Source: Flavobacterium sp. (GTDB taxonomy: Bacteria > Bacteroidota > Bacteroidia > Flavobacteriales > Flavobacteriaceae). From it: DNA of 64,000 bases. Both the position numbers and the translations under genes were made by a program. The notes under the pieces were generated by a model. The model was not told the origin of the DNA and did no database searches. It was given only the letters and a program-made list of their open reading frames with translations. This document shows positions 36,432 through 45,316 of the stretch, in pieces. Position 1 is the first letter of the stretch, and each line of letters opens with the position of its first letter. The stretch lies in NCBI GenBank assembly GCA_012837155.1, contig CP051546.1:1777075-1841074 (forward strand). Reading direction: 5' to 3'.

Positions 36432-37252
36432 ATGACAATAAACTGCAAAGGACATCTAATCGATTTAGCCACACCCAAAGTAATGGGGATTTTGAACGTG
36501 ACGCCTGACTCTTTCTTTGATGGTGGAAAGTACAAAAATAAGGATGAAATTTATTAAAAGTCGAAAAAATGTTACATGATGGTGCGACTTTCATTGATGT
36601 TGGGGCTTATTCTAGCAAGCCGAATGCGGCATTAGTTTCAGAAGAGGAAGAGTTAAATCGAATTGTTCCCATTGTTGAGTTAATTTTAAAGCATTTCCCC
36701 AAAACCTTGATTTCTATTGATACCTTTAGAAGCCAAGTGGCTCAAGTTTGTATAGAGAGCGGTGCAGCCATTATCAATGATATTTCAGCAGGAAATCTCG
36801 ACGAAAACATGCTGAAAAACCATTGCAAAATATAATGTTCCTTATGTTATGATGCATTTGCGCGGGACGCCACAAACAATGCAAACCATGACAAATTATG
36901 AAAATGTTGTCAAAGAAATGCTCTTTTATTTCTCGGAAAATGTAGCCAGAGCCAGAAGTTTTGGAATTAATGATTTGGTAATTGATCCTGGTTTTGGTTT
37001 TGCTAAAACTATAGAACAAAACTATGAAATAGTACAAAAAATGGAACTATTACAAATGTTAGAATTGCCTATTTTGGTTGGTTTTCTAGAAAATCAATGA
37101 TTTATAAGCTGTTAAATTCTAAAGCTGAAGCAGCTTTAAACGGAACAACAATTTTAAACACTATTGCCTTGACAAAAGGCGCAAAAATTCTTAGGGTTCA
37201 CGACGTAAAAGAAGCAATGGAATGTGTTACTTTATATAATAAAATCGGTTAA
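36432..37252 (+). CDS. folP: Dihydropteroate synthase, with three apparent frameshifts
   Basis: FolP joins p-aminobenzoate and hydroxymethyldihydropterin diphosphate in folate synthesis. From ATG 36432 it reads MTINCKGHLIDLATPKVMGILNVTPDSFFDGGKY, including the signature. Single-base errors then occur at about 36553 (one T short), about 36820 (one A extra) and about 37088 (one T short). Corrected, the frame runs through IDVGAYSSKPNA, SIDTFRSQVA, DPGFGFAKT and GFSRKSMIYKLL to KIG and stop, about 273 residues. All substrate motifs survive, so three homopolymer indels are more likely than decay. Confidence 0.9.
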
Positions 37253-37257
37253 AATTC

Positions 37258-37871
37258 ATGAAATATTATTCTTTAATTTTATTGTTTGTTTTGCTTTCTT
37301 GCGGAAGAAAAGAGCCTGTTTTCTTGCCAAAATCAAATGTGACTCTCGTCGCAGACGTAGTAGATCATTCGCCAATTTATATTTTTTTAGAACCAAGGAA
37401 AAAGATACTTTGGCAGCAGTAAATAAGAAAAATGAAATTATTTCGACCAATTGGATTTTTAATATCGACAAGCGATTGCCCTTGCGACTAGTGATTCCGG
37501 AGGTAATGAAATTGCAAGAAAAAAAGCGAAATGAAGTTGTACACAAGAATGAGGCAGCAAAAAATTATTATTCTTATGCCGATAGCATTCATAAGAATAT
37601 GGCATTTTTGCCTTTTACAGCAGTAGTTTATAAGTTGCGTCGTCCTAAGTTTAGTTTTCTTGTTTCCTTTACAAAAAACAATGAGATTTTTGTAGAGGGC
37701 ACTTTAAGAAGTCGTGACGAATTGAAGCAGTTTTTAATGACTTTGCCAAAAGAAAAACTCAAAAAAGTGAGCTTCCGTTTTGACGCAAACATGAATTATG
37801 GGACTTATATTCAAAATCAAATTTTTATTGAAAGTTTAAAAATGGATATTCGGGAGGAATATATTGACTAA
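37258..37871 (+). CDS. Small lipoprotein of unknown function, with an apparent frameshift
   Basis: From ATG 37258 a lipoprotein signal (LILLFVLLSCGRKEP) leads into NVTLVADVVDHSPIYIF and then a stop. One T restored in the T run at about 37380-37386 continues FRTKEKDTLAAVNKKNEIIS... to the end at 37871, about 204 residues. The C-terminal part (RSRDELKQFLMTLPKEKLKKVSFRFDAN) vaguely resembles the periplasmic domain of ExbD-like proteins, but the match is not strong. It begins 5 bases after folP and is probably co-transcribed. Confidence 0.75.
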
Positions 37872-37956
37872 TTCTAGAACTGACAAAAAGCTACCGTTTT
37901 CTGTTGATAATGGTTCATTTTATTCCTTTAAAAACATACATCCCAAGATAAAAGTT

Positions 37957-39236
37957 CTAAAAGGAATGATTCATTTTTTCTTTAATTTTATCCAAACATA
38001 AATTATTAATGCTTCCTTCGTGTGTATGTTTTGTCTCTTTTGGCGACTCGAAAGTGCCGTTTTCGAGTTGCTCAGCAACAGTTTTATAAGCGTCTCTAAA
38101 AGGAATTCCTGCAACTACCATCTCGTTTAGCGTATCGACTGTAAATAAATAATTGTATTTTGGATCGTCAAGAATGTGTTCTTTTACCGTAATGTCTTTG
38201 ATGGAGAAAATAGCAATATCCAAACAGGCTTTTAGGTTTTGTATTGCCGGAAACAATCCTTCTTTTAGTAATTGTAAATCTCTATGATAGCCGCTTGGCA
38301 GGTTGTTTGTGATTAATGTGATTTCATAAGGTAAAGCTTGAATCTTATTGCATTTTCCACGAATTAATTCAAAAACATCTGGATTTTTTTGTGTGGCATA
38401 ATACTGGAACCCGTTGTAAGATGCGCAGGTAAACTAATAAAATCAAAATTCTGACTCATATAAAGGCAAACATCCATAGAAAATTTTGCTAGAGTGGCAG
38501 CCACACTACTCATTGCATAAGCGACCGTTTTTTCTGATTTTCCACGGCTCATTTGTGCGGCAACCGAATTGTATTTTAGGGTTTCGAAACCTAATTCTTT
38601 GGTTGTAAATGTTCTGTTGATAGGGAAGGAGCTACCGTAGCCCGCCGCTGAACCTAACGGATTTTGATCTACTATTTTTAAAGCAGCATTTAGCATTGTG
38701 ATATCATCAATCAAAGTTTCTGCATAGGCAGAAAACCACATTCCGAAGGAGGATGGCATGGCAATTTGCAAATGCGTATATCCTGGCAACAACACATTTT
38801 GGTGCTTTTCGGCCGATTCCATCAACAAATCAAAAAGCGTTTTGACTTGAGATTTGAATTCTTTTACTACGTCTTTTAAATACAAATTCACATCGACTAA
38901 AACTTGGTCGTTACGAGAGCGAGCGGTGTGAATTTTCTTTCCAGCATCGCCTAATTTCGCAGTTAGTAAATACTCAATTTTAGAATGAACATCCTCAAAA
39001 CTGTCTTCGATTTCGAATTCTCCTTTTTCGACATCAATAATAATATCTTCTAAGGCAAGAACCAAGGAATCTGTTTCTGAATCTGTTAAAAGTCCAATTT
39101 GACCAAGCATTTTGGCGTGAGCAATTGAGCCCAAAGCATCATATTTTGCTAGAACTAAATCCAGTTCACGATCGTTTCCAACGGTAAAATGTTCTATTTG
39201 CTTGTCAGTTGGTATTCCTTTTTCCCAAAGTTTCAT
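37957..39236 (-). CDS. argH: Argininosuccinate lyase, with an apparent frameshift
   Basis: Last step of arginine synthesis: argininosuccinate to arginine and fumarate. ATG 39236 gives MKLWEKGIPTDKQIEHF..., with HTARSRNDQ and GYTHLQIAMPSSFGMW. The active-site loop SSIMPHKK is followed by a shift: seven T (plus strand) near 38378-38385 should be eight. The frame then continues NPDVFELIRGKCNK...GYHRDLQLLKEGLF to the stop at 37957, total about 426 residues. It is the last gene of the arginine/proline operon. Confidence 0.92.
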
Positions 39237-39279
39237 AGCTTGTGTTTTTTATGAAATTATCCTGTTGATTGTAATTTTT

Positions 39280-39356
39280 AGCCCCGATAGCAGCGGAAAT
39301 CCTTTTGTTTTTTTGCTGCCAAAAAAATAAAAGATTAGAGCGGATAGCGGGATTAG
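39280..39356 (-). repeat. Dispersed repeat between argE and argH
   Basis: AGCCCCGATAGCAGCGG...AGAGCGGATAGCGGGATTAGC is an imperfect inverted structure related to the longer copy at 47640. Repeats with GCGGCATCCTTTT...GCGGATAGC are familiar to me from flavobacterial intergenic DNA. Confidence 0.65.
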
Positions 39357-39359
39357 CTT

Positions 39360-40434
39360 CTAAATAGTTTTAAAAAAATCGGTCAATATTTTGATGTATA
39401 AATCGATTCCTTCTTCGATTTCGTGTAAATATATAAATTCGTTTGCTGAGTGTGATCGCAAGCTTTCCCCTGGCCCCAGTTTCAATGATTGGCAACTAAT
39501 TACGGATTGATCCGAAAGGGTAGGCGAGCCGTAAGTGGTTCTTCCTAATGCGATTCCGGCTTGTACTAAACCATGCGAAACGGGAATGGACGACGCATTC
39601 AGATGCATTGAGCGAGGTGTAACTTCGGCAGCAATATTCTGTTTTACGGTGTCTAAAATTTCCTGATTGCTGTAGCAATCATTTACCCGAATGTCGACAA
39701 CCAAATGGCATTCGGCGGGAACTACATTGTGCTGTTTTCCTGCGGAAATTTGGGTTACGGTCATTTTTACAGGGCCTAAAACATCGGATATTTTTTCGAA
39801 TTCGAAAGTTTTAAACCATTCGATTACGGGCATTGCATTGTAAATTGGGTTATCCGGATTGTTGTGTGCGGCGTGACTGGCAGTACCTTTTACGACAATA
39901 TCGAGTACCAATAATCCTTTTTCGGCAACGGCCAATTGCATTAAGGTGGGTTCGCCAATAATAGCACAATCTAATTCTGGTAAATGTTTCAAAACGCTAT
40001 TTAATCCATTTTTTTCCGCTGCTTTCTTCTTCTGCCGAAGCGACCATTACGATATTGTAGGGCAGATTTTCATTAGCATAAAAATGAGTAAATGTTGCGA
40101 TTAATGAAACCAAACAACCGCCAGCGTCATTGCTTCCGAGCCCGAATAATTTGCCTTCTTCGACAATTGCTTCAAATGGATTTTTAGTATACCCTTGATT
40201 GGGTTTTACGGTATCGTGATGCGAATTGAGTAAAAGTGTGGGTTTGGCTTTGTCAAAATTCTTGTTGTAAGCCCAAATATTGTTGTTTTCTCTTTCGAAA
40301 GGAATACTATTTTGGTTGAACCAATTTTCTATTAAAAGTGCTGTTTTGTCTTCTTCGCTCGAAAACGAAGGCGTTTCAATTAGCGTTTTTAATAGCGCAA
40401 TGGCTTCCTGAGTGAGGGTTGCTATGTTTTTCAT
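39360..40434 (-). CDS. argE: M20 family acetylornithine deacetylase, with an apparent frameshift
   Basis: It removes the acyl group from N-acetyl- (or N-succinyl-) citrulline or ornithine. ATG 40434 starts MKNIATLTQEAIALLKTLIETPSFS. Metal-site motifs are HHDTVKP (about 73), GSNDAGGCL (about 101) and AEEESSGK (about 130). Directly after EEESSGK a run of seven T (plus strand, about 40009-40015; six expected) breaks the frame, which resumes NGLNSVLKHLPELDCAIIGEPT. Total about 358 residues. Operon position between argB and argH. Confidence 0.92.
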
Positions 40435-40519
40435 TTTTAATTTGGTTAATGGTTGATGGTTTTTGGTTGATGGATAAAATGTTGTTTTCTAACAACGATC
40501 AACCAACAATTATCAACTT

Positions 40520-41344
40520 TTATAATTCAATACTGGTGCAAATTGCCGTTTTGTCTTTCAACATATTATGATGTCCAATTCGTATTTTTTGAACTCCTTT
40601 AGACAAGCTATTAAAACAGTTGTCTAATTTAGGAATCATTCCGGAATGTATTGCTTTTTCGGCTTTTAATTTAGAATATAATTCCTGATTTATGTTTTCG
40701 ATTACTGACGAATCATCTTCGGCATCGTATAAAACGCCAGGTTTTTCGAAGCAATAGTTCAAGGTAACTTCAAAAACTTCCGAAGCTGCAATCGCTAATT
40801 CACTGGCAATTGTGTCGGCATTGGTATTCAACAATTGTCCTTTTTTATCGTGTGTTATCGCACAAAAAACAGGAACAATTCCATTCAAAATTAAAGTTTC
40901 CAATAATGGGGTGTTCACTTTTTGTACATCGCCCACAAAACCATAATCAATGGTGGGATGGTTTCTTTTAGTTGATTGAATTAGATTTCCATCGGCACCA
41001 GAAAATCCCATGGCATTGGTAGTATTAGCTTGCAATTGTGCCACGATATTTTTGTTGATTTCGCCTGCATAAATCATTACTACAACATCTAACATTGGTT
41101 TATCGGTAATTCGTCGTCCGTCAATCATAACAGGAGTTAAACCGATGCTTTGCGCCATTTTAGTAGCCGATTTTCCGCCACCGTGGACAAGAATTTTGTA
41201 GCCTTCAATATTCGAAAAATCAGAAAGAAACTGGGCTAATTCCGTAGGATTATCGATGATATTTCCACCAATTTTTATGATTGAAAGAGATTTTAGGTTT
41301 TGTCCCTCGACTGCGCTCGGGATGACATTGGGTTTTGGACTCAT
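40520..41344 (-). CDS. argB: Acetylglutamate kinase (N-acyl-glutamate kinase)
   Basis: 274 residues, intact. KIGGNIID (about 24), VHGGGKSATKMA (about 53) with the nucleotide and substrate glycine loops, and GADGNLIQ match ArgB. The first 17 residues (MSPKPNVIPSAVEGQNL) are unlike other ArgB proteins and come from a dispersed repeat (plus strand CTCGACTGCGCTCGGGATGAC). An internal ATG is not available close to KSLSIIKIGG, so the repeat seems to supply the start. It phosphorylates the N-acylated glutamate in the second step of the pathway. Confidence 0.93.
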   Translation of the reverse strand: MSPKPNVIPSAVEGQNLKSLSIIKIGGNIIDNPTELAQFLSDFSNIEGYKILVHGGGKSATKMAQSIGLTPVMIDGRRITDKPMLDVVVMIYAGEINKNIVAQLQANTTNAMGFSGADGNLIQSTKRNHPTIDYGFVGDVQKVNTPLLETLILNGIVPVFCAITHDKKGQLLNTNADTIASELAIAASEVFEVTLNYCFEKPGVLYDAEDDSSVIENINQELYSKLKAEKAIHSGMIPKLDNCFNSLSKGVQKIRIGHHNMLKDKTAICTSIEL

Positions 41345-41369
41345 TTCTACTATTTTAAAAGTCTTTTCT

Positions 41370-42316
41370 CTATTTTCTATTTTCTAAAATCTTTTTCAAC
41401 ACTAATTGAGCTGAATAGGTTCTGTTATTGGCTTGCTCGATAACAATCGAATTTTCGCTGTCGATTACTTCGTCAGTCACAATCATATTTCTACGAACAG
41501 GTAGGCAGTGCATGAATTTGGCATTGTTGGTCAGTTTCATTTTATCGGAAGAAACAGTCCAATTGGGATCTGAATTCGTGATTTTGCCATATTCTTTGTA
41601 ATTGCTCCAGTTTTTAGCATAGATAAAATCGGCATTTTCGAAAGCTTTATTTTGGTCGTATTCAATTTTAGAATCTTTCGTGATTTCGGGGTTTAATTCG
41701 TAGCCTTCAGGATGGGTAATTACAAAATCCATATCTTGTTTTTGCATCATTTCTACAAAGGAATTGGCGACAGCCTGAGGCAACGCTCTAGGATGTGGTG
41801 CCCAAGTCAAAACCACTTTTGGTCTGTGTGTTGTTTTGTGTTCTTCCATCGTAATAGCATCGGCAAGGGATTGCAGCGGATGACCCGTGCAACCTTCCAT
41901 ATTGACAATTGGAACGGTGGCATATTTTATAAAACCAGCCAGTACTGTTTCGGCATTGTCTTTTTCTTTGTCGCTTAATCCTGCGAATGCTCGTATGGCA
42001 ATAATATCGCAATATTGCGAAATAACCGCCGCTGCTTCTTTGATGTGTTCTGATGCGCCTTTATTCATGATGGCACCGTCTTCGAATTCGAGTGTCCAGC
42101 CTTCATTGGTAAAATTCATGACCATCACATTCATCCCTAAATTCAAGGCTGCTTTTTGCGTGCTCAAACGGGTTCTCAAACTGGGATTAAAAATAACATT
42201 CCCAAGGTTTTGTTCTTTCCTAATTTTTTATGTTTAAGCGGATTTTTTTTAATTTTCAACGCTTGTTTCACCCATTCTTGTAGTGAATCTATGTTTTGTA
42301 CGGAGGTAAAGTTCAT
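41370..42316 (-). CDS. argF': N-acetylornithine/N-succinylornithine carbamoyltransferase, with an apparent frameshift
   Basis: Bacteroidota make citrulline on the acylated intermediate. From ATG 42316 the frame reads MNFTSVQNIDSLQEWVKQALK... to GMLF. One T short near 42189-42194 (plus-strand A run) breaks it. The restored loop is FFNPSLRTRLSTQKAAL, the carbamoyl phosphate site in the form seen in acylornithine enzymes, not STRTR of ordinary OTCase. HCLPVRR near the C-terminus is the second signature. Total about 315 residues. Whether the substrate is acetyl- or succinylornithine cannot be decided by eye. Confidence 0.92.
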
Positions 42317-42334
42317 TGTAATTCTTGTTTTTGG

Positions 42335-42459
42335 ACGCTGATTAAACGGATTTGCTTCGCAAAAGCGCGGATAAAAAACGGATTTGTTGCTTGTTTTTTG
42401 TTATTTGAACCCTGATTAAACTGATTCGCTAAAGCGAAGGCAGAGATAAAAGCGGATTT
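42335..42459 (-). repeat. Two tandem copies of the 50-bp palindromic repeat
   Basis: Copies at 42335-42385 (ACGCTGATTAAACGG...) and 42410-42459 (CCTGATTAAACTGATTCGC...), both containing the TTCGC/GCGAA palindrome, lie between argF' and the GxxExxY gene. Confidence 0.75.
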
Positions 42460-42529
42460 AATTATTTATGTTTCATTAAATTAAACAGTTTTAAGATGTT
42501 TTTTTTATTAATTTCTATAACAATAAAAA

Positions 42530-42573
42530 AATCTGTTTTGATCTGTGTTTGCAGAGCATCTGTATCATCTGAG
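42530..42573 (+). repeat. 50-bp palindromic repeat, copy 3' of the GxxExxY gene
   Basis: AATCTGTTTTGATCTGTG...CTGTATCATC matches the copy at 43005 in the same orientation, so the GxxExxY gene lies between two direct copies. Confidence 0.7.
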
Positions 42574-42579
42574 TTCTAT

Positions 42580-42959
42580 TTATTTTCTATTATTTTCAAA
42601 TATTTTTCGTTTGAATTCTGGTTTTCTTCCAAAGTTTAAAAGCAAACCAACTTCACAGTCTGTCGCTCTTAAATAGTTTAAGATTTGATTTTCAAAATCT
42701 TTTACAATATAATCAGCTGCTTTCAATTCGAGTATAATTGTATCTTCTACCATTAAATCAGCATAATATTCTCCAACTTCAGTCCTTTATAATAAACCAA
42801 AATTTTCTTTTGAGCTTCAACCTTAAACCCTTTATTTTTTAATTCTAGATATAAAGAATTTTGATACACTTTTTCCAAAAATCCATAACCCAACTCATTA
42901 TAAACTTCGTAAAAAGTTTTAATTATTGTTTTTGTTAATTCTTCGTGTAATAATTCCAT
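42580..42959 (-). CDS. GxxExxY family protein, with an apparent frameshift
   Basis: The starting part MELLHEELTKTIIKTFYEVYNELGYGFLEKVYQNSL contains the family's GxxExxY motif (GFLEKVY). A one-base loss near 42778-42784 breaks the frame. Corrected, it continues GLKVGEYYADLMVEDTIILELKAADYIV... RATDCEVGLLLNFGRKPEFKR, with D and E-x-K residues as in nuclease-like folds, ending at 42580, about 126 residues. Function unknown. Its position inside the arg/pro operon, flanked by direct repeats, suggests insertion as a unit. Confidence 0.85.
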
Positions 42960-43004
42960 TTATAACTACATCAAAATTATCTTATTTCTTTATAAAACTT
43001 TAAA

Positions 43005-43056
43005 AAATCTGTTTTTACCCGTGTCTTCGCGATAGCGAATCTGTATCATCCGTGTC
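43005..43056 (+). repeat. 50-bp palindromic repeat, copy 5' of the GxxExxY gene
   Basis: AATCTGTTTTTACCCGTGTCTTCGCGATAGCGAA...CATCCGTGT, with a central TTCGCGATAGCGAA palindrome. Confidence 0.75.
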
Positions 43057-43061
43057 CCAAT

Positions 43062-43823
43062 CTATACTATCTTAGTAAAAGCAATTTCATTGCTCAAAGC
43101 CTTCAAAATAAAGTTATCTTCTAAGCCGTTGATAATCCAAGTTTCGATATTTGCTGCTTTGGCAATTGCCGCCGAATCAATTTTAGATTGCATTCCGCCC
43201 GTTCCATGAGACGATTTCGAATCGCCAATTTCCTTTTGTAAAAGCTGTAAATCAGTAACTAATTCGATGGTTTCTGGAAATTTGTCTTTAAAGGAAGCTT
43301 TGGTATAAATTCCGTTGGTATTGGTGGCAATAATCAGAAGATCCACGTTTAGTAAAACCGCCGTCAAAGCCGCCAATTTATCGTTATCGCCAAACTGGAT
43401 TTCGTCCGTGGCAACGGTATCATTTTCATTAATAATCGGAATGTAACTGTTTTTGACCAAGACATTTATCGTGTTTACGATATTAGATTTGGTTTGTTTT
43501 TTTTCAAAATCAGAATACGAGAGCAAACATTGCGAAGTATGTAAGCCCAAATCGCTGAAATTTTCGTTATAAATTCGCATCAAATGAGGCTGACCAATGG
43601 AGGCCAAAGCTTGTTTTACAAAAACATCCTTGTCGTGATTATCGAGTTTTACAAATTGTTTTGCCGCCGCAATGGCACCAGAACTCACAATTATAAACTC
43701 ATAGTCGTCTTGCAAAGCGGCAATTTGCATACCAATATCCTCAATCTTTCCTCTCGAAATATGATTGGTTTCTTTGGTTAGTGTGTTACTGCCTATTTTT
43801 AATAAGATTCTTTTTTTTGCCAT
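43062..43823 (-). CDS. proB: Glutamate 5-kinase
   Basis: 253 residues from ATG 43823 (MAKKRILLKIGSNTLTKETN), preferred over the ATG at 43841. SSGAIAAAKQF and NENDTVATDEIQFGDNDKLAAL are ProB signatures, and GTGGMQSKI is the substrate/nucleotide loop. The C-terminal PUA domain of E. coli ProB is absent, as in many Bacteroidota. It makes glutamyl-5-phosphate for proline synthesis. It follows proA in the combined arg/pro operon. Confidence 0.94.
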   Translation of the reverse strand: MAKKRILLKIGSNTLTKETNHISRGKIEDIGMQIAALQDDYEFIIVSSGAIAAAKQFVKLDNHDKDVFVKQALASIGQPHLMRIYNENFSDLGLHTSQCLLSYSDFEKKQTKSNIVNTINVLVKNSYIPIINENDTVATDEIQFGDNDKLAALTAVLLNVDLLIIATNTNGIYTKASFKDKFPETIELVTDLQLLQKEIGDSKSSHGTGGMQSKIDSAAIAKAANIETWIINGLEDNFILKALSNEIAFTKIV

Positions 43824-43839
43824 AATTTTATCTTTTTGC

Positions 43840-43890
43840 ACGCTGATGATACGGATTCGCTAAAGCGAAAACGCGAATAAAAACGGATTT
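43840..43890 (-). repeat. 50-bp palindromic repeat between proA and proB
   Basis: ACGCTGATGATACGGATTCGCTAAAGCGAA..., the same family and orientation as 42335. Confidence 0.75.
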
Positions 43891-43941
43891 TAATTTTTAA
43901 ATCTGCAATCAAAAATCGTTAATCTTCAATCAAAAATCTTT

Positions 43942-45138
43942 TTATCTAACCTGTCCTTCTCCGTAAACATACCATTTATTGGTTACTAAATGTTGCAATC
44001 CTATTGGACCACGCTGATGCAATTTGTCGGTGCTTATCGCTAATTCTCCTCCTAAACCAAATTGTCCACCATCGGTAAATCGAGTCGAAGCGTTTTGATA
44101 CACGGCTGCACAATCTACTTGTTCCATAAATTGTTGCGCAACGGCATTATTTTCGGTAATAATCGAAGCCGAATGTCCGCCGCAATAGTTATTGATTTTT
44201 GCAATCGCTTCTTCATCCGAATTTACGATTCCAATAACAATTTTATAATTTAAAAACTCTTCGTACCAAATCAAATCGGATTCTATTTGAGGAATATTTG
44301 TTGCTTTTGAAATACTTTCGTCTCCCAAAATGGCAACCTTATATTTCTGTAATTCCGAAACCAAATGAGAAGCAAATTCTTGCCAGTTTTCTAGATTAGA
44401 ATCGATTAACACTTTATCCAAAGCATTGCAAACGCCAATATTGGTTGTTTTTCCGTTGATAATAATATCTAATGCTTTTTGTAAATCGGCCTCCTTGTTT
44501 ACATAAACAAAATTATTCCCTCGACCGCTTACAATTACAGGGCAAGTGGCGTGTTTCTTGGTAAAAGCAATCAATTGTTCGCCTCCACGAGGAACAATTA
44601 AATCGACTCTTTGGGTTGGATTTTCCAAAAAGGCTTGAGTTTCCTCTCGGTTATAATTCAAATATTCTACCCAATCCTTCGAAACATTGTTTTCTTCTAA
44701 AGCTTGGTGCCAAAGGGAGACAATTTTTAAATTCGACAATAAAGATTCTTTTCCGCCTTTCAATAAAATTTTATTTCCAGATTTGAAAGCGATTCCACCA
44801 GCCTCAACTGTTACGTCAGGTCTCGATTCGTAAATGATCATTATCGTTCCAAAAGCGGCTGTTTTGTTGATGATTTTCAGACCGTTTTCATGGTCGAAAT
44901 TGAATCGTTCTACCCCAACAGGGTCTTCTTGACTTGCCAATTGTTGCAGGGATAAAATCATTCCGTTAATTTTAGTATCATCTACAAGCAAGCGTTTCTC
45001 CATAGCCAAATCTTCTCCAGAATAATTGCCTAAATCCTGTTGATTGATACTTTTAAGATTGGCTCTTTCTTGTTCTAGAAGTTCAGCCATTCGGCTTAAA
45101 ACTGCATTTCGTTTTGCTATGGATAATAAGGTGTTCAT
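43942..45138 (-). CDS. proA: Glutamate-5-semialdehyde dehydrogenase (gamma-glutamyl phosphate reductase)
   Basis: 398 residues, intact. The aldehyde dehydrogenase-like fold shows YESRPDVTVEAG (about 108), LKGGKESLLSN, LIVPRGGEQLI and the catalytic Cys in NIGVCNALDKVL (about 237). It reduces glutamyl phosphate to the semialdehyde, which cyclises towards proline. It lies downstream of argD and a small membrane ORF, and upstream of proB. No proC is in the window. Confidence 0.95.
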   Translation of the reverse strand: MNTLLSIAKRNAVLSRMAELLEQERANLKSINQQDLGNYSGEDLAMEKRLLVDDTKINGMILSLQQLASQEDPVGVERFNFDHENGLKIINKTAAFGTIMIIYESRPDVTVEAGGIAFKSGNKILLKGGKESLLSNLKIVSLWHQALEENNVSKDWVEYLNYNREETQAFLENPTQRVDLIVPRGGEQLIAFTKKHATCPVIVSGRGNNFVYVNKEADLQKALDIIINGKTTNIGVCNALDKVLIDSNLENWQEFASHLVSELQKYKVAILGDESISKATNIPQIESDLIWYEEFLNYKIVIGIVNSDEEAIAKINNYCGGHSASIITENNAVAQQFMEQVDCAAVYQNASTRFTDGGQFGLGGELAISTDKLHQRGPIGLQHLVTNKWYVYGEGQVR

Positions 45139-45151
45139 TTTTCTTTAATAG

Positions 45152-45316
45152 TTATGATGATGAAAAAATAATACTAAAAATCATTGAAATTATTCCTAAT
45201 ATAAAACAAATTGTACTTATTGGATGTCCTAACTTAGTTGTGAAACCAAATCCTGCTAATATCCAGCCAAATATAATTAAACCAATTGTTGGCAATATTG
45301 TATTGTTTTTACTCAT
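45152..45316 (-). CDS. Small membrane protein, translationally coupled to argD
   Basis: 54 residues, below the usual ORF cutoff. MSKNNTILPTIGLIIFGWILAGFGF gives one membrane helix and TICFILGIISMIFSIIF a second, with a short polar loop (TTKLGHP). Its ATG overlaps the argD stop codon as ATGA, and its stop is 14 bases before the proA start, so it is well placed for co-translation. Function unknown. The name proC does not apply; it is far too short. Confidence 0.6.
   Translation of the reverse strand: MSKNNTILPTIGLIIFGWILAGFGFTTKLGHPISTICFILGIISMIFSIIFSSS

Noticed and set aside
36432-37252. Programmed frameshifting in folP
   Set aside because: Three shifts of mixed direction at plain homopolymers, with no slippery site plus stimulatory structure, fit indel errors better.
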